This document shows positions 1 to 6,389 of a DNA stretch of 64,000 nt, in pieces. The notes beneath the pieces are model-generated. The model worked only from the letters and a program-made list of their open reading frames with translations, was not told where the DNA came from and did no database searches. Where the stretch lies: positions 1 to 64,000 of the forward strand of contig CALKXJ010000026.1 of NCBI GenBank assembly GCA_938003835.1. The letters run 5' to 3'. Position numbers and translations under genes: made by a program. Each line of letters starts with the position of its first letter. Position 1 is the first letter of the stretch. Origin of the DNA: an uncultured Bryobacteraceae bacterium (lineage in GTDB: Bacteria > Acidobacteriota > Terriglobia > Bryobacterales > Bryobacteraceae).

Positions 1-459
1 TCATCGGCCCCGCCTCTTCCACGCCGCCAGCAGGAAGCCTTGCGTGAAATAACACGCCGCCTGGCGGTTGCCGCAGAACACCACCGGCACGCCGTAGTCG
101 AGCAGGATTGAAAGCGTCGAGCCCACAACAGCCGCCGGCCGCGTTTCGCCGCGATAGCGTTTGCCGAGTACGTCCAGAAGTCCGGCCTCGACCACCACGC
201 AGGCGGCGCGATAGCGTGAGAGTTTTAGCAGTTCCTCCCGGAAGCGCCGCCGCCGGTGGATCACCGTCGAGACGAAGTCATCCAACGTTTTCCGCTCCAC
301 GGCTACCTGGTCTTCGAGCCCGGCGATGGAGTAGTCCCCGGCCTTGAGCGCCCGCCGCACGGCGCCGATGACCCGGGGATCGAACGAGTAGGGTTCCTGT
401 TCGCGCGAGTCGATGACAATGGTGGGCCGCGCCGCGTTAGAACGGCACAAGGGCGTCAT
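1..459 (-). CDS. ERCC4-domain (XPF-type) nuclease
   Basis: A 152-residue protein made almost entirely of an ERCC4 nuclease fold, which cuts branched or flap DNA. The family signature is visible: an early IDSREQ motif, then GDY, then VERKTLDDF, which matches the GDx(n)ERKxxxD active site of XPF/Mus81/Hef. There is no helicase or helix-hairpin-helix domain, as in small phage and plasmid versions. The frame opens further upstream to 534, but the ATG at 459 (MTPLCRS) is preferred because it overlaps the upstream DUF669 gene by only 23 bp and leaves out a low-complexity Arg/Ser stretch. The stop codon is the first triplet of the window. It is the last visible gene of the leftward element operon. 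A role in element recombination or repair is inferred. Confidence 0.8.
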   Translation of the reverse strand: MTPLCRSNAARPTIVIDSREQEPYSFDPRVIGAVRRALKAGDYSIAGLEDQVAVERKTLDDFVSTVIHRRRRFREELLKLSRYRAACVVVEAGLLDVLGKRYRGETRPAAVVGSTLSILLDYGVPVVFCGNRQAACYFTQGFLLAAWKRRGR

Positions 460-895
460 CGGCCTCCCGCCGGAACTTGGCTGCGCTCTGGCTCGTCTCG
501 ATGCGGCGGTTGAAGTAGATGTTCTCGCTGTCACCCCTGGTGCGCTTGGTCACTTCGAGCTTCACGTCAAGCAGCCGGTGGAGATGCTTCGGCAGGTCCG
601 ACAGCCGCTCGAGATCGAGCCCGCACAGGTGCAGGTCCGTTTTGACGTATTTGAGCGTGTTCTGCGTGATGACGCTGTTGCGCCACATCAGGCGGTTGGC
701 GAAGCGGGGCGCGAGAATCCGCAGCGTCCACTTGATCATCGGGTTGCCCGAGGACTGCGCCTCGGTCAACTCGACCTTTTCGACCGTGACCTGATACTTG
801 CCGTCGGGCACGCTCTCGAAATCGCCGCGCTCCTCGGGCTGCTCGGCCCGGAAGCCGTCATCGAACTGCGAAAGATCAATCGAATGTCTGCTCAT
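437..895 (-). CDS. DUF669 phage-type protein (probable ssDNA-binding accessory)
   Basis: A 152-residue protein matching DUF669, a family found almost only in phages and integrative elements next to Sak4-like or RecA-like ATPases. The family pattern is seen in the N-terminal half: a VPDGKYQVTVEKVE strand, then GNPMIKWTLRIL, then a run with W, N and a TLKYVKTDL helix. No catalytic motif is visible. Partners of this type are often assumed to bind single-stranded DNA like an SSB; here that is inference from position. The gene begins 24 bp after the Sak4-like ATPase gene and its 3' end overlaps the ERCC4 nuclease gene, so the three are probably translated from one message. Confidence 0.7.
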   Translation of the reverse strand: MSRHSIDLSQFDDGFRAEQPEERGDFESVPDGKYQVTVEKVELTEAQSSGNPMIKWTLRILAPRFANRLMWRNSVITQNTLKYVKTDLHLCGLDLERLSDLPKHLHRLLDVKLEVTKRTRGDSENIYFNRRIETSQSAAKFRREADDALVPF

Positions 896-919
896 GCTGT
901 TGTCTCCTGTTTGGAAGAT

Positions 920-1666
920 TTACTTGGCCTGCTTGGGACCAGCCTGCGGTTTCGGCGGCGCGCCGGCCGCCGCGTGGAAGGCTTCGAGGAACTTGCGGTA
1001 GTCGAGGTCGATCGTTTCGGGCAGCCGCCCGGTGCGGTCGCCGGCCTCGTAGTAGAGGTTCGGTTTGGTGCGGATCACGCGCCGGATGATCTGCTCGCCG
1101 TCCGCGCCGGCCGACACGTCGAGATCGCAGTACAGGACCATGTCGGCCATGCCCAGCACGATCTTGCGCGCCTTTTCGGGCAGCGTCGGCACGATGCGCG
1201 TGTACTTGCCCGTGCGCGTTTCGACCTCGATTTCCTTGGCGTGCGAGATCAGGTACAGCCCGTAGGGCAGGAAGGCGAGCTTGGTCAGCACGCGCTGGAA
1301 CTCGTTGTTGACGATCGCATAGCCCTTGCCGTAGGCCAGGTCGGACTCGTGCTCGACCTTGTACTTGCGCAGGATGTACTCGGTGCAGAACTTGTAGGCG
1401 TTGTCGATCGTGTCGATGACGACCGTCTTGAACGGATGCTTGCCCTCGCCGATCTCGGCGCAGGCGGCCAGCAAATCCTCCCAGGAAAGGATGGGGACCT
1501 GGAAGACCTCGAGGGCGTTCAAGCCCGGCTCGGTGGCGAAGAAGACCGCGCCATCGGCTTGAGCGCACGTGGCCGTTTCTCCGATTTTTGTTTGCCCATA
1601 CCAAAGCACGGTGAGATCCGACAGGCTCGGCTTGGGCGGGGTTTTCGTCGCGGGAAGAATGGGCAT
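920..1666 (-). CDS. AAA_24 / Sak4-like ATPase with altered Walker A
   Basis: A 248-residue protein of the phage AAA_24 family (RecA-fold, Sak4-like single-strand annealing ATPases). Residues 24-31 read GQTKIGET where a P-loop should end GK[ST], so the conserved lysine is replaced by glutamate (E30). The rest of the fold looks intact: a FFATEPGLN segment near residue 42 and a Walker B-like TVVIDTID at 81-88. The start at 1666 is chosen because AAGGAG lies just upstream; a longer frame to 1792 overlaps the nuclease gene and looks like read-through. It sits between the PD-(D/E)XK nuclease and DUF669 genes. The substitution predicts weak or absent nucleotide binding unless another residue compensates. 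Confidence 0.75.
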   Translation of the reverse strand: MPILPATKTPPKPSLSDLTVLWYGQTKIGETATCAQADGAVFFATEPGLNALEVFQVPILSWEDLLAACAEIGEGKHPFKTVVIDTIDNAYKFCTEYILRKYKVEHESDLAYGKGYAIVNNEFQRVLTKLAFLPYGLYLISHAKEIEVETRTGKYTRIVPTLPEKARKIVLGMADMVLYCDLDVSAGADGEQIIRRVIRTKPNLYYEAGDRTGRLPETIDLDYRKFLEAFHAAAGAPPKPQAGPKQAK

Positions 1667-1683
1667 CAAAGTCTCCTTGGGTT

Positions 1684-2700
1684 TCAGAAAGCGGGTTCGG
1701 GCGCGCCGGCCGCGAGAACGCGCAGTTCCTCGTTGGGCTCGACGCGCTGGTAGAAGTTTTCGATCACGTTGGGATTGCCGTTCGACCGGCACAGGGCGAA
1801 GTACGGGCAGGGCCGCTGGTAGTTGAAGCAGAACGAGGTGTTCTGGTAGAAGACCCCGCGCCGGCGGGCGTCGAGGAAGGCCTGCGTCAACTCCCAGAGT
1901 TCGCTGCGCAGCACGTCGAAGCGGTCGCGCGAGAGATAGAGCCGCTCGCGGTGGAACATCGCCGGATCCGCGTACTTCTCCGCCAGCCGCCGCTGGAAGT
2001 CTTCGTCGGACTCCGGCTCGCGCCGCCGCGCCGTGGTGCGGCCGGTCTTGGACTTGGCGAGCAGGTCCGCGCGGCGCGCCCCAAACTCTTCTTCCGTCTC
2101 GCCCTTGGACTGTTGGAGCCGCGCCTTGACGAGGACGTTGTAGAGGATTCCGGTGATGGGGATGCCCCTCGTCTGCTCGACGTAGTGGGCGTAGAGCGTG
2201 ATCTGGAAGTCGGTCCAGAGCCGTTCGAGGTAGTCGGAATCAATCTGCGAAGCAGTCTTATGCTCAAGAATGAAATACTCGCCGTCGATGCGAACAATCC
2301 CGTCGACCTTGCCCGCCAGGCGGAAACTGCGCGACGAAGCGCCCGTGGCCGGATTCACGATCGGGCCTTCGAAGACGTGCTCGAGCGCCACAACCTCGAA
2401 CTCCTCTTCGGCGTAGCGGTCCGCATAGGCCCGCATCATGGCGGTGGCCAGATGCCAGTCGCGCTTCTGATCCTCATCCTGCGCGCGAGCCGCGCAGCGG
2501 CGGTCAATGAGATCGAGAACACTGCTGAGGTCCCGCTCCCGATGCCATATCTCCAGGCACTCGTGAATCAGCGAGCCGAAGTGCAGGTTGCGGTCCCGCT
2601 CGATCGGAATCAGCTGCTGGAGGTAACGCAGCTCAGCCGCCTTGCGGCAGTTCCGAAACTGGTTCCACATGGAGTAGGTGGTCACCATCGTGTCGCTCAT
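1684..2700 (-). CDS. RecB/Cas4-like PD-(D/E)XK nuclease with putative Fe-S cluster
   Basis: A 338-residue nuclease of the PDDEXK_1 (RecB/AddB/Cas4) type. Visible motifs are GSLIHECLE with H46, the metal-binding D133 in AGKVDGIV, and the E146-x-K148 pair in YFILEHKTA. Four cysteines, C18 near the N-terminus and C291, C298 and C304 near the C-terminus, have the one-plus-three spacing of the 4Fe-4S staple in AddB and Cas4. An insertion rich in Arg/Glu (about 195-245) is unlike Cas4. No cas genes or repeats are nearby, so it is most likely the element's recombination exonuclease, paired with the Sak4-like ATPase downstream (17 bp gap). It overlaps the ParB-like gene upstream by 4 bp. Confidence 0.85.
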   Translation of the reverse strand: MSDTMVTTYSMWNQFRNCRKAAELRYLQQLIPIERDRNLHFGSLIHECLEIWHRERDLSSVLDLIDRRCAARAQDEDQKRDWHLATAMMRAYADRYAEEEFEVVALEHVFEGPIVNPATGASSRSFRLAGKVDGIVRIDGEYFILEHKTASQIDSDYLERLWTDFQITLYAHYVEQTRGIPITGILYNVLVKARLQQSKGETEEEFGARRADLLAKSKTGRTTARRREPESDEDFQRRLAEKYADPAMFHRERLYLSRDRFDVLRSELWELTQAFLDARRRGVFYQNTSFCFNYQRPCPYFALCRSNGNPNVIENFYQRVEPNEELRVLAAGAPEPAF

Positions 2701-3590
2701 GCTGGCTCTCCGATGTAGGGGAACTTCTCGGGGGACGGCCCGTCGGTTTTCCAGAAGAGCTTCCGTAGGGGCCGGTTCCCCCGGTAGTAGGTCCAGGCCT
2801 TAAAGAACAGCGCCACGACATCAAGCTGAGGCAGCTTGGTTTTCGCTTGACGGTCCGTGAGCAGCCTTTCGCGCAGGTGGTAGGCGGGATTGTCCGGGCT
2901 CAGCGCCAGGCCGTTCGCGAGTTCGGAGAAGAAGCGCTGTGCGCTCGTGCGGTCTTGCGCGGCGAACTGGTAATAGCAGAAGCCCACGACTCTAGGCGCC
3001 GCGATCTTCTTGCCCAACAGGCGCGCCTGGACCACGGCTTCGTCAAGCCCGGGCAGCGAGCGGGCCGCCTCGACCACCTCAGTCTTGGTCGGCTGGCACC
3101 GAGGATCGTTCATCCTCTCGATGCCATGCCGGCGGTGCAAGACAATGAGACCTGCGACGGCGCACGCACAGGACGCGTTGTGGAAGCCCTTGATCGCGGC
3201 GATATGCCCCGCTGTCCGTGGCCTGTGAATGTCGATCGTGAGGATCGCTTCCGGCGGCAAACCAAAGATGACGTCGTTCTCGAAGGAGACACCGGAATCG
3301 AGGCAGGCCCTCAACCGGTGCTGGCCATCGATTAGGTTGCCATCCGTGTCGAAACGGATAGGCGCGCCGTCGTACTGCCAGCGCCCTTCCAGCATGTCCA
3401 AGCCGTAGGCGATGACCGTGTTCTCGCTGATCGGCCTGTTCCGCACATTGCGCTCAAGCCACTGCCGGGCCAGTTCGGGCGTGATCAGCATCGTCACCCG
3501 TCTGGCTTCCCGGCAGGCCGGGATCGCCGGAGGGTTGTTGGACAACTCCAGCGCACTTTGCTTCGGCAGCACAGAGTTCGAGGAATTCAT
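2697..3590 (-). CDS. ParB-like DNA-binding protein of phage/plasmid type
   Basis: A 297-residue protein whose first half resembles ParB-related regulators of mobile elements: a VTMLITPELARQWLERN opening, RPISENTV, LEGRWQYDGAPIRFD and a DGQHRL motif that matches the conserved GxxR/GQHR box of ParB-like N-terminal domains. The second half is helical and not recognised. The ATG at 3590 is chosen because GGAG lies seven bases upstream; this makes the gene overlap the 3' end of the preceding ParB-like gene by 137 bp, which is unusual. A shorter form from the ATG at 3491 would cut the overlap to 38 bp but has no good ribosome site. Function (partition, replication control or regulation) is inferred. 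Confidence 0.6.
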   Translation of the reverse strand: MNSSNSVLPKQSALELSNNPPAIPACREARRVTMLITPELARQWLERNVRNRPISENTVIAYGLDMLEGRWQYDGAPIRFDTDGNLIDGQHRLRACLDSGVSFENDVIFGLPPEAILTIDIHRPRTAGHIAAIKGFHNASCACAVAGLIVLHRRHGIERMNDPRCQPTKTEVVEAARSLPGLDEAVVQARLLGKKIAAPRVVGFCYYQFAAQDRTSAQRFFSELANGLALSPDNPAYHLRERLLTDRQAKTKLPQLDVVALFFKAWTYYRGNRPLRKLFWKTDGPSPEKFPYIGEPA

Positions 3591-4317
3591 TGGCTTTCTC
3601 CAGGTTGGAAATAAGTTGTTCACGATCCGGTCTGGCGGCAAGCAGTCCGGCAAGTTCAACGGGTGAGGACTCGCACCCCGCAATTGCATCCACGGCCCGC
3701 AGGATCGCCTCAAGCGGACCGAAGCCCTGTAGCTCTACATGGCCACCTGCCGCGGGATCCTGAGCTGGACGCTTCCGGCGGCGGGCATTCTTTTTCGCGA
3801 TGTTGCTGGTGTCTTGTTGGTACGACTTGCCCAGCCGGGATACGGTGCGCGCACCCATCTGAGGAATTTCCTCAGATGCCTGAAGCTGGCGCCGCCAGTT
3901 GCTGACGGTCTTCTGGTCGACGCCGACGTGCCGGGCGATCTGGCGGTCGCTCAACGTGACGCCTCGGCTGTGCGTCAGTGCGGCTTTGATCGCCCGTTGC
4001 TTATCCTGCGTGGTCCGGCGCAGACCATTGTTCCGGTTGGCGCTGAAGCTGTACCACTGGGCGTCTTCGAGCGTGCCCTGTTGGATGTCGGCCTGAACCG
4101 CGTCAAAGCCTGCGGCGTAGGCGGCCTTGACGCGGTGGAAGCCATCCGCCAGCCAATAATTCTCGCCGTCGTAGAAGACCACGACCGCGGGGAACTTCAT
4201 CCCCGCGCCCATCGCCTCGGCGTAGTCCTCAATCGCCTCGAAATCGAGCACGGCCCGCGGCTGTGTGCCACCGTCGAGGCGGATGTTCGTAATTGGGAGC
4301 GAATCACCACGCTTCAT
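3454..4317 (-). CDS. ParB N-terminal domain protein with HTH
   Basis: A 287-residue protein with a ParB/sulfiredoxin-like N-terminal domain: IRLDGGTQPRAVLD, then YWLADGFHRVKAAYAAG, the box that holds the GxxRxxA-type nucleotide-binding motif. A helix-turn-helix follows at about residues 120-150 (LSDRQIARHVGVDQKTVSNWRRQ). The C-terminal half is basic then Pro/Gly-rich and unrecognised. Proteins of this architecture occur on phages and integrative elements and regulate or partition them. The start ATG overlaps the stop of the sigma-like gene (ATGA), so translation is probably coupled. No ParA ATPase gene is visible beside it, which argues against a standard ParABS system within this window. Confidence 0.8.
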   Translation of the reverse strand: MKRGDSLPITNIRLDGGTQPRAVLDFEAIEDYAEAMGAGMKFPAVVVFYDGENYWLADGFHRVKAAYAAGFDAVQADIQQGTLEDAQWYSFSANRNNGLRRTTQDKQRAIKAALTHSRGVTLSDRQIARHVGVDQKTVSNWRRQLQASEEIPQMGARTVSRLGKSYQQDTSNIAKKNARRRKRPAQDPAAGGHVELQGFGPLEAILRAVDAIAGCESSPVELAGLLAARPDREQLISNLEKANEFLELCAAEAKCAGVVQQPSGDPGLPGSQTGDDADHARTGPAVA

Positions 4318-4823
4318 CGCGCACCCCCGTTTCGCCGAAGACCTTCAGGTCTTACGCCAGCTTGCTCAAACGCCGCGCGGATCTCGCCGATCATCTGATA
4401 CACCCGTGAACGGGACTTCCCGATGGCGCGCGCCACCTCGCGCGGCGTGCGATCCAGGAGCAGCTCCGCGACTAGGCGCAGGTGATCAGGAAGGCGCGCC
4501 ACCGTCGCCGCGACATCCAGACGGAGGTCGTGATCCACGTCGGCATGCGGCCGTGGTGGCAGGTCGGTAACGACACCGCACACGGCCCTGCGCCGTTGCG
4601 CCGCCAACCGGGCGGCCCGGTTCCGCACGACTCCGAACATGAAGCCGCGCGGCTCGCCGCGCTCGGAATCGAACAGCGGCAGACGTTCCAGGTAGTCGAG
4701 GAGGAGATCCTGACGGAGATCCTCCCAGTCGTCCCGCGTGAATCCAGCACATGCCACCAACTGACTGGCCCGGATCTCGGCCTGCTGGATGACAAAGGGA
4801 TCGACGGCGGCAGCAGCGCTCAT
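4314..4823 (-). CDS. Sigma-70-like (ECF-type) factor carried by the element
   Basis: A 169-residue protein with the two-domain layout of short sigma factors. A region-2-like helix block lies at about residues 30-70 (DDWEDLRQDLLLDYLERL, then FMFGVVRNRA), and a region-4-like helix-turn-helix at about 110-150 (LPDHLRLVAELLLDRTPREVARAIGKSRSRVYQMI). It would direct RNA polymerase to element promoters, or act as a DNA-binding regulator without core binding. It is coupled to both neighbours by 4-bp overlaps (stop/start ATGA), so it is co-expressed with the ParB-like protein. Sequence conservation in region 2 is modest, so the sigma assignment is good but not certain. Confidence 0.7.
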   Translation of the reverse strand: MSAAAAVDPFVIQQAEIRASQLVACAGFTRDDWEDLRQDLLLDYLERLPLFDSERGEPRGFMFGVVRNRAARLAAQRRRAVCGVVTDLPPRPHADVDHDLRLDVAATVARLPDHLRLVAELLLDRTPREVARAIGKSRSRVYQMIGEIRAAFEQAGVRPEGLRRNGGAR

Positions 4824-5149
4824 GACTCCACCTCCGCAGGCATCGCTTCGATCACCATCCGGAAGGGCAGGCCGTACCGGACCTCGATGCGCTCCACCGT
4901 GCCATCCTTCAGCCGCCCGACCTGTTCGATGAACCGCTCGACCTGGCTCCGCAGTTCGAACCGGTCGAGCCGGCTTTCTGGCCGCGGACCGTCGGCGGCA
5001 TCCAGTTTCAGTTCGAGGAAAACACGCGGCTCCGGGCTGAATACGGGCTCGCCGTTGCGGATTTCCAGCTCCTCGACGCGGCCGAAGTTGATCGTCTGGA
5101 ACAGGCGCAGCAGGCGCCGCCAGGATGGAGAGAGAGCGGTGAACTGCAT
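4820..5149 (-). CDS. Small element protein, unknown function
   Basis: A 109-residue soluble protein I cannot assign to a function. Its start has the segment LFQTINFGRVEELEIRNGEPVF, a pattern I associate with small proteins of mobile elements, followed by an Asp/Arg-rich half. There is no signal peptide, membrane segment or catalytic motif. The stop overlaps the start of the sigma-like gene by 4 bp, and the gene begins 3 bp after the upstream hypothetical gene, so it belongs to the same message. Coding is supported by this tight packing and by codon use like that of its neighbours. Confidence 0.6.
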   Translation of the reverse strand: MQFTALSPSWRRLLRLFQTINFGRVEELEIRNGEPVFSPEPRVFLELKLDAADGPRPESRLDRFELRSQVERFIEQVGRLKDGTVERIEVRYGLPFRMVIEAMPAEVES

Positions 5150-5152
5150 GGC

Positions 5153-5485
5153 CTACTCCCCCATCCCGGTGCGGTTGCGGACGAGGAACTCGTCCACGGC
5201 GGCGTGAATGCGCGGCGGGCGCGTCCCACTTGGTTCATACTCCTCGCGCGGTGCGAGTCCTTTGAGTTCGCGGAGCAGCCGGACGCGGATGCGGTCCAGC
5301 CGCTTCATGACCGTCCACACCAGATCGTCATCGAGCTGGTGCAGGGCGGCGGCGCTGCCGATGACGAGCGCCACGTCGGCCAGCGCTTCGCGGACGAGGG
5401 ATTCCACGTTGACAGGAGGGCCGGCGTTGGGCGGTGCGGCCGCCGGCGGGACCGTTGGGTTGGTAGCAGAGGGTAGCGTACTCAT
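5153..5485 (-). CDS. Hypothetical protein, first gene of the leftward operon
   Basis: A 110-residue protein of unknown function. The first 30 residues are Pro/Ala-rich and probably disordered; residues 30-80 form predicted helices (VESLVREALADVALVIGSAAALHQLDDD, then KRLDRIRVRLLRELKG). No family is recognised. It is the first gene of the element operon: its ATG at 5485 lies only 20 bp from an 18-bp inverted repeat at 5505-5522, with GGAG about 13 bases upstream of the start. This places the operon promoter in 5486-5645. Confidence 0.55.
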   Translation of the reverse strand: MSTLPSATNPTVPPAAAPPNAGPPVNVESLVREALADVALVIGSAAALHQLDDDLVWTVMKRLDRIRVRLLRELKGLAPREEYEPSGTRPPRIHAAVDEFLVRNRTGMGE

Positions 5486-5504
5486 CGATTGCCTCTGCTC
5501 CGAT

Positions 5505-5522
5505 CCGTGGAAAATTCCACGG
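5505..5522. promoter_or_regulatory. Perfect 8-2-8 inverted repeat, putative operator
   Basis: CCGTGGAAAATTCCACGG: two perfect 8-bp arms around AA, ending 20 bp before the first ATG of the leftward element operon. A near-identical copy lies 107 bp away at 5612-5629. The position between start codon and promoter region suggests a repressor operator, or a centromere-like site for one of the ParB-like proteins encoded downstream. The sequence is not the canonical parS. The binding protein is unknown. Confidence 0.6.
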
Positions 5523-5611
5523 AACAGCGATTTTCCGTCAGCGCGTGATGCTATGTGGTTGGAAACAAGGGGAATTTAGTTTTGAAGAATTTTCGGAGGC
5601 TCGGTTTGTCG

Positions 5612-5629
5612 CCGCGGAAAATTCCACGG
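5612..5629. promoter_or_regulatory. Second copy of the inverted repeat, one mismatch
   Basis: CCGCGGAAAATTCCACGG differs from the site at 5505-5522 by one base (T to C in the left arm). The two sites are 107 bp start to start, close to ten helical turns, which would put them on the same DNA face. An isolated TTTTCCGTC half-site is visible at 5531-5539 between them. The whole 5486-5645 gap is AT-richer than the flanking genes and is the likely promoter region of the operon; I could not fix a convincing -35/-10 pair. Confidence 0.55.
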
Positions 5630-5645
5630 CGGCCCGCTCATGAGC

Positions 5646-6083
5646 CTATCGACGGCGGTCGGAGGCACAGTCGAAGGCCGCGATCCAGGTCCCTGTCGCC
5701 TCGATGAACTGGAGAGGATCGCCAGCCAGGCCGGTCCGGTCACGAAGCCACTTGTTGAGCTTCAGAACGGCCAGATCATCCCCGGCCCGCACGAGCCGCC
5801 CGCCCGAACGCAGCAGTTCAATGAAGGCCTGGCCTTCTGGCAGAAGCCGGTCCACGTCCCGCGCAAGCCCCAGCTCCACCAGGGAATAGTCCTGCCAGAG
5901 CGTTTCCTGATGTTCGGCTGGGCCGGTCTCTGCATCCCGGGCGCGTCGAATCTGATTCGCTTTGACGCCCACGGCAATGCGGCCATCGCGGCGCTCCATC
6001 CACTCAAGGCTCATCTTGTGTGAGAATCCGCACCCGCCTTCAGGCTCATCTTGCATGAGACAAAACTCGCCATTCAACGGCAT
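5646..6083 (-). CDS. Hypothetical protein of the element
   Basis: A 145-residue protein without a recognised family. The first 40 residues contain three cysteines and several methionines; the middle is helical and charged (KANQIRRARDAETG, then WQDYSLVELGLARDVDRLLPEGQAFIELL); the end is WIAAFDCASDRRR. The frame runs open to 6470, but that part is antisense to the toxin-antitoxin pair, so I place the start at the ATG at 6083, which follows AAGGGGG and leaves a 36-bp divergent gap to the antitoxin gene. A shorter start at 6056 is possible. The gene is separated from the leftward operon by the two inverted repeats. Confidence 0.5.
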   Translation of the reverse strand: MPLNGEFCLMQDEPEGGCGFSHKMSLEWMERRDGRIAVGVKANQIRRARDAETGPAEHQETLWQDYSLVELGLARDVDRLLPEGQAFIELLRSGGRLVRAGDDLAVLKLNKWLRDRTGLAGDPLQFIEATGTWIAAFDCASDRRR

Positions 6084-6119
6084 CCCCCTTGCTGGTAAAA
6101 TGGTCACTGAGGTGGCCAC

Positions 6120-6389
6120 ATGAGAATTACGACGGTTCGGGAGTTTCGCGACAACGCCACCGGGCTGCTGCGCTCGAAGGCTCCCATCCTGGTCACACGC
6201 CGGGGGCGGTTGGCTGGGGTGTTCTTCCCCTGGCCGGAAGAAAGCCTGCCCGTGGAGTTCAAGAAGGAACTCTTCTCCGTTCTCTCTGCCGAGTTGGGCC
6301 GCGAACTCAGGAAGCGGAAGATCAGCGAGGAGGAGGTCCAGGCGGATTTCGAGAGTTGGCGAAAGGCCCGTCGTGCGCCTCGTGGCTGA
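6120..6389 (+). CDS. Phd/YefM-like antitoxin
   Basis: An 89-residue protein starting MRITTVREFRDNATGLLRSK, the pattern of the Phd/YefM (prevent-host-death) antitoxin fold: a short strand, then a helix with the conserved R/N region, then PILVTRRGRLAGVFFP, the strand pair that ends the DNA-binding domain. The charged C-terminal helix is the part expected to bind and neutralise the toxin. It overlaps the PIN toxin gene by 17 bp, the usual type II toxin-antitoxin layout with the antitoxin first. GAGGTGG lies upstream of the ATG. Such pairs normally repress their own promoter, which here would be in the 36-bp gap to the divergent hypothetical gene. Confidence 0.8.
   Translation: MRITTVREFRDNATGLLRSKAPILVTRRGRLAGVFFPWPEESLPVEFKKELFSVLSAELGRELRKRKISEEEVQADFESWRKARRAPRG

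Noticed and set aside
413-1753. 446-codon frame antisense to the first element genes
   Set aside because: It spans three genes of the minus-strand operon and has the composition of a complement shadow.
1684-2700. CRISPR-associated Cas4
   Set aside because: The nuclease has Cas4-like motifs, but no other cas gene or repeat array exists in the window and the context is phage recombination.
5505-5629. Canonical parS site
   Set aside because: The repeats do not match TGTTTCACGTGAAACA; they are symmetrical but of a different sequence, so they are reported only as putative operators.
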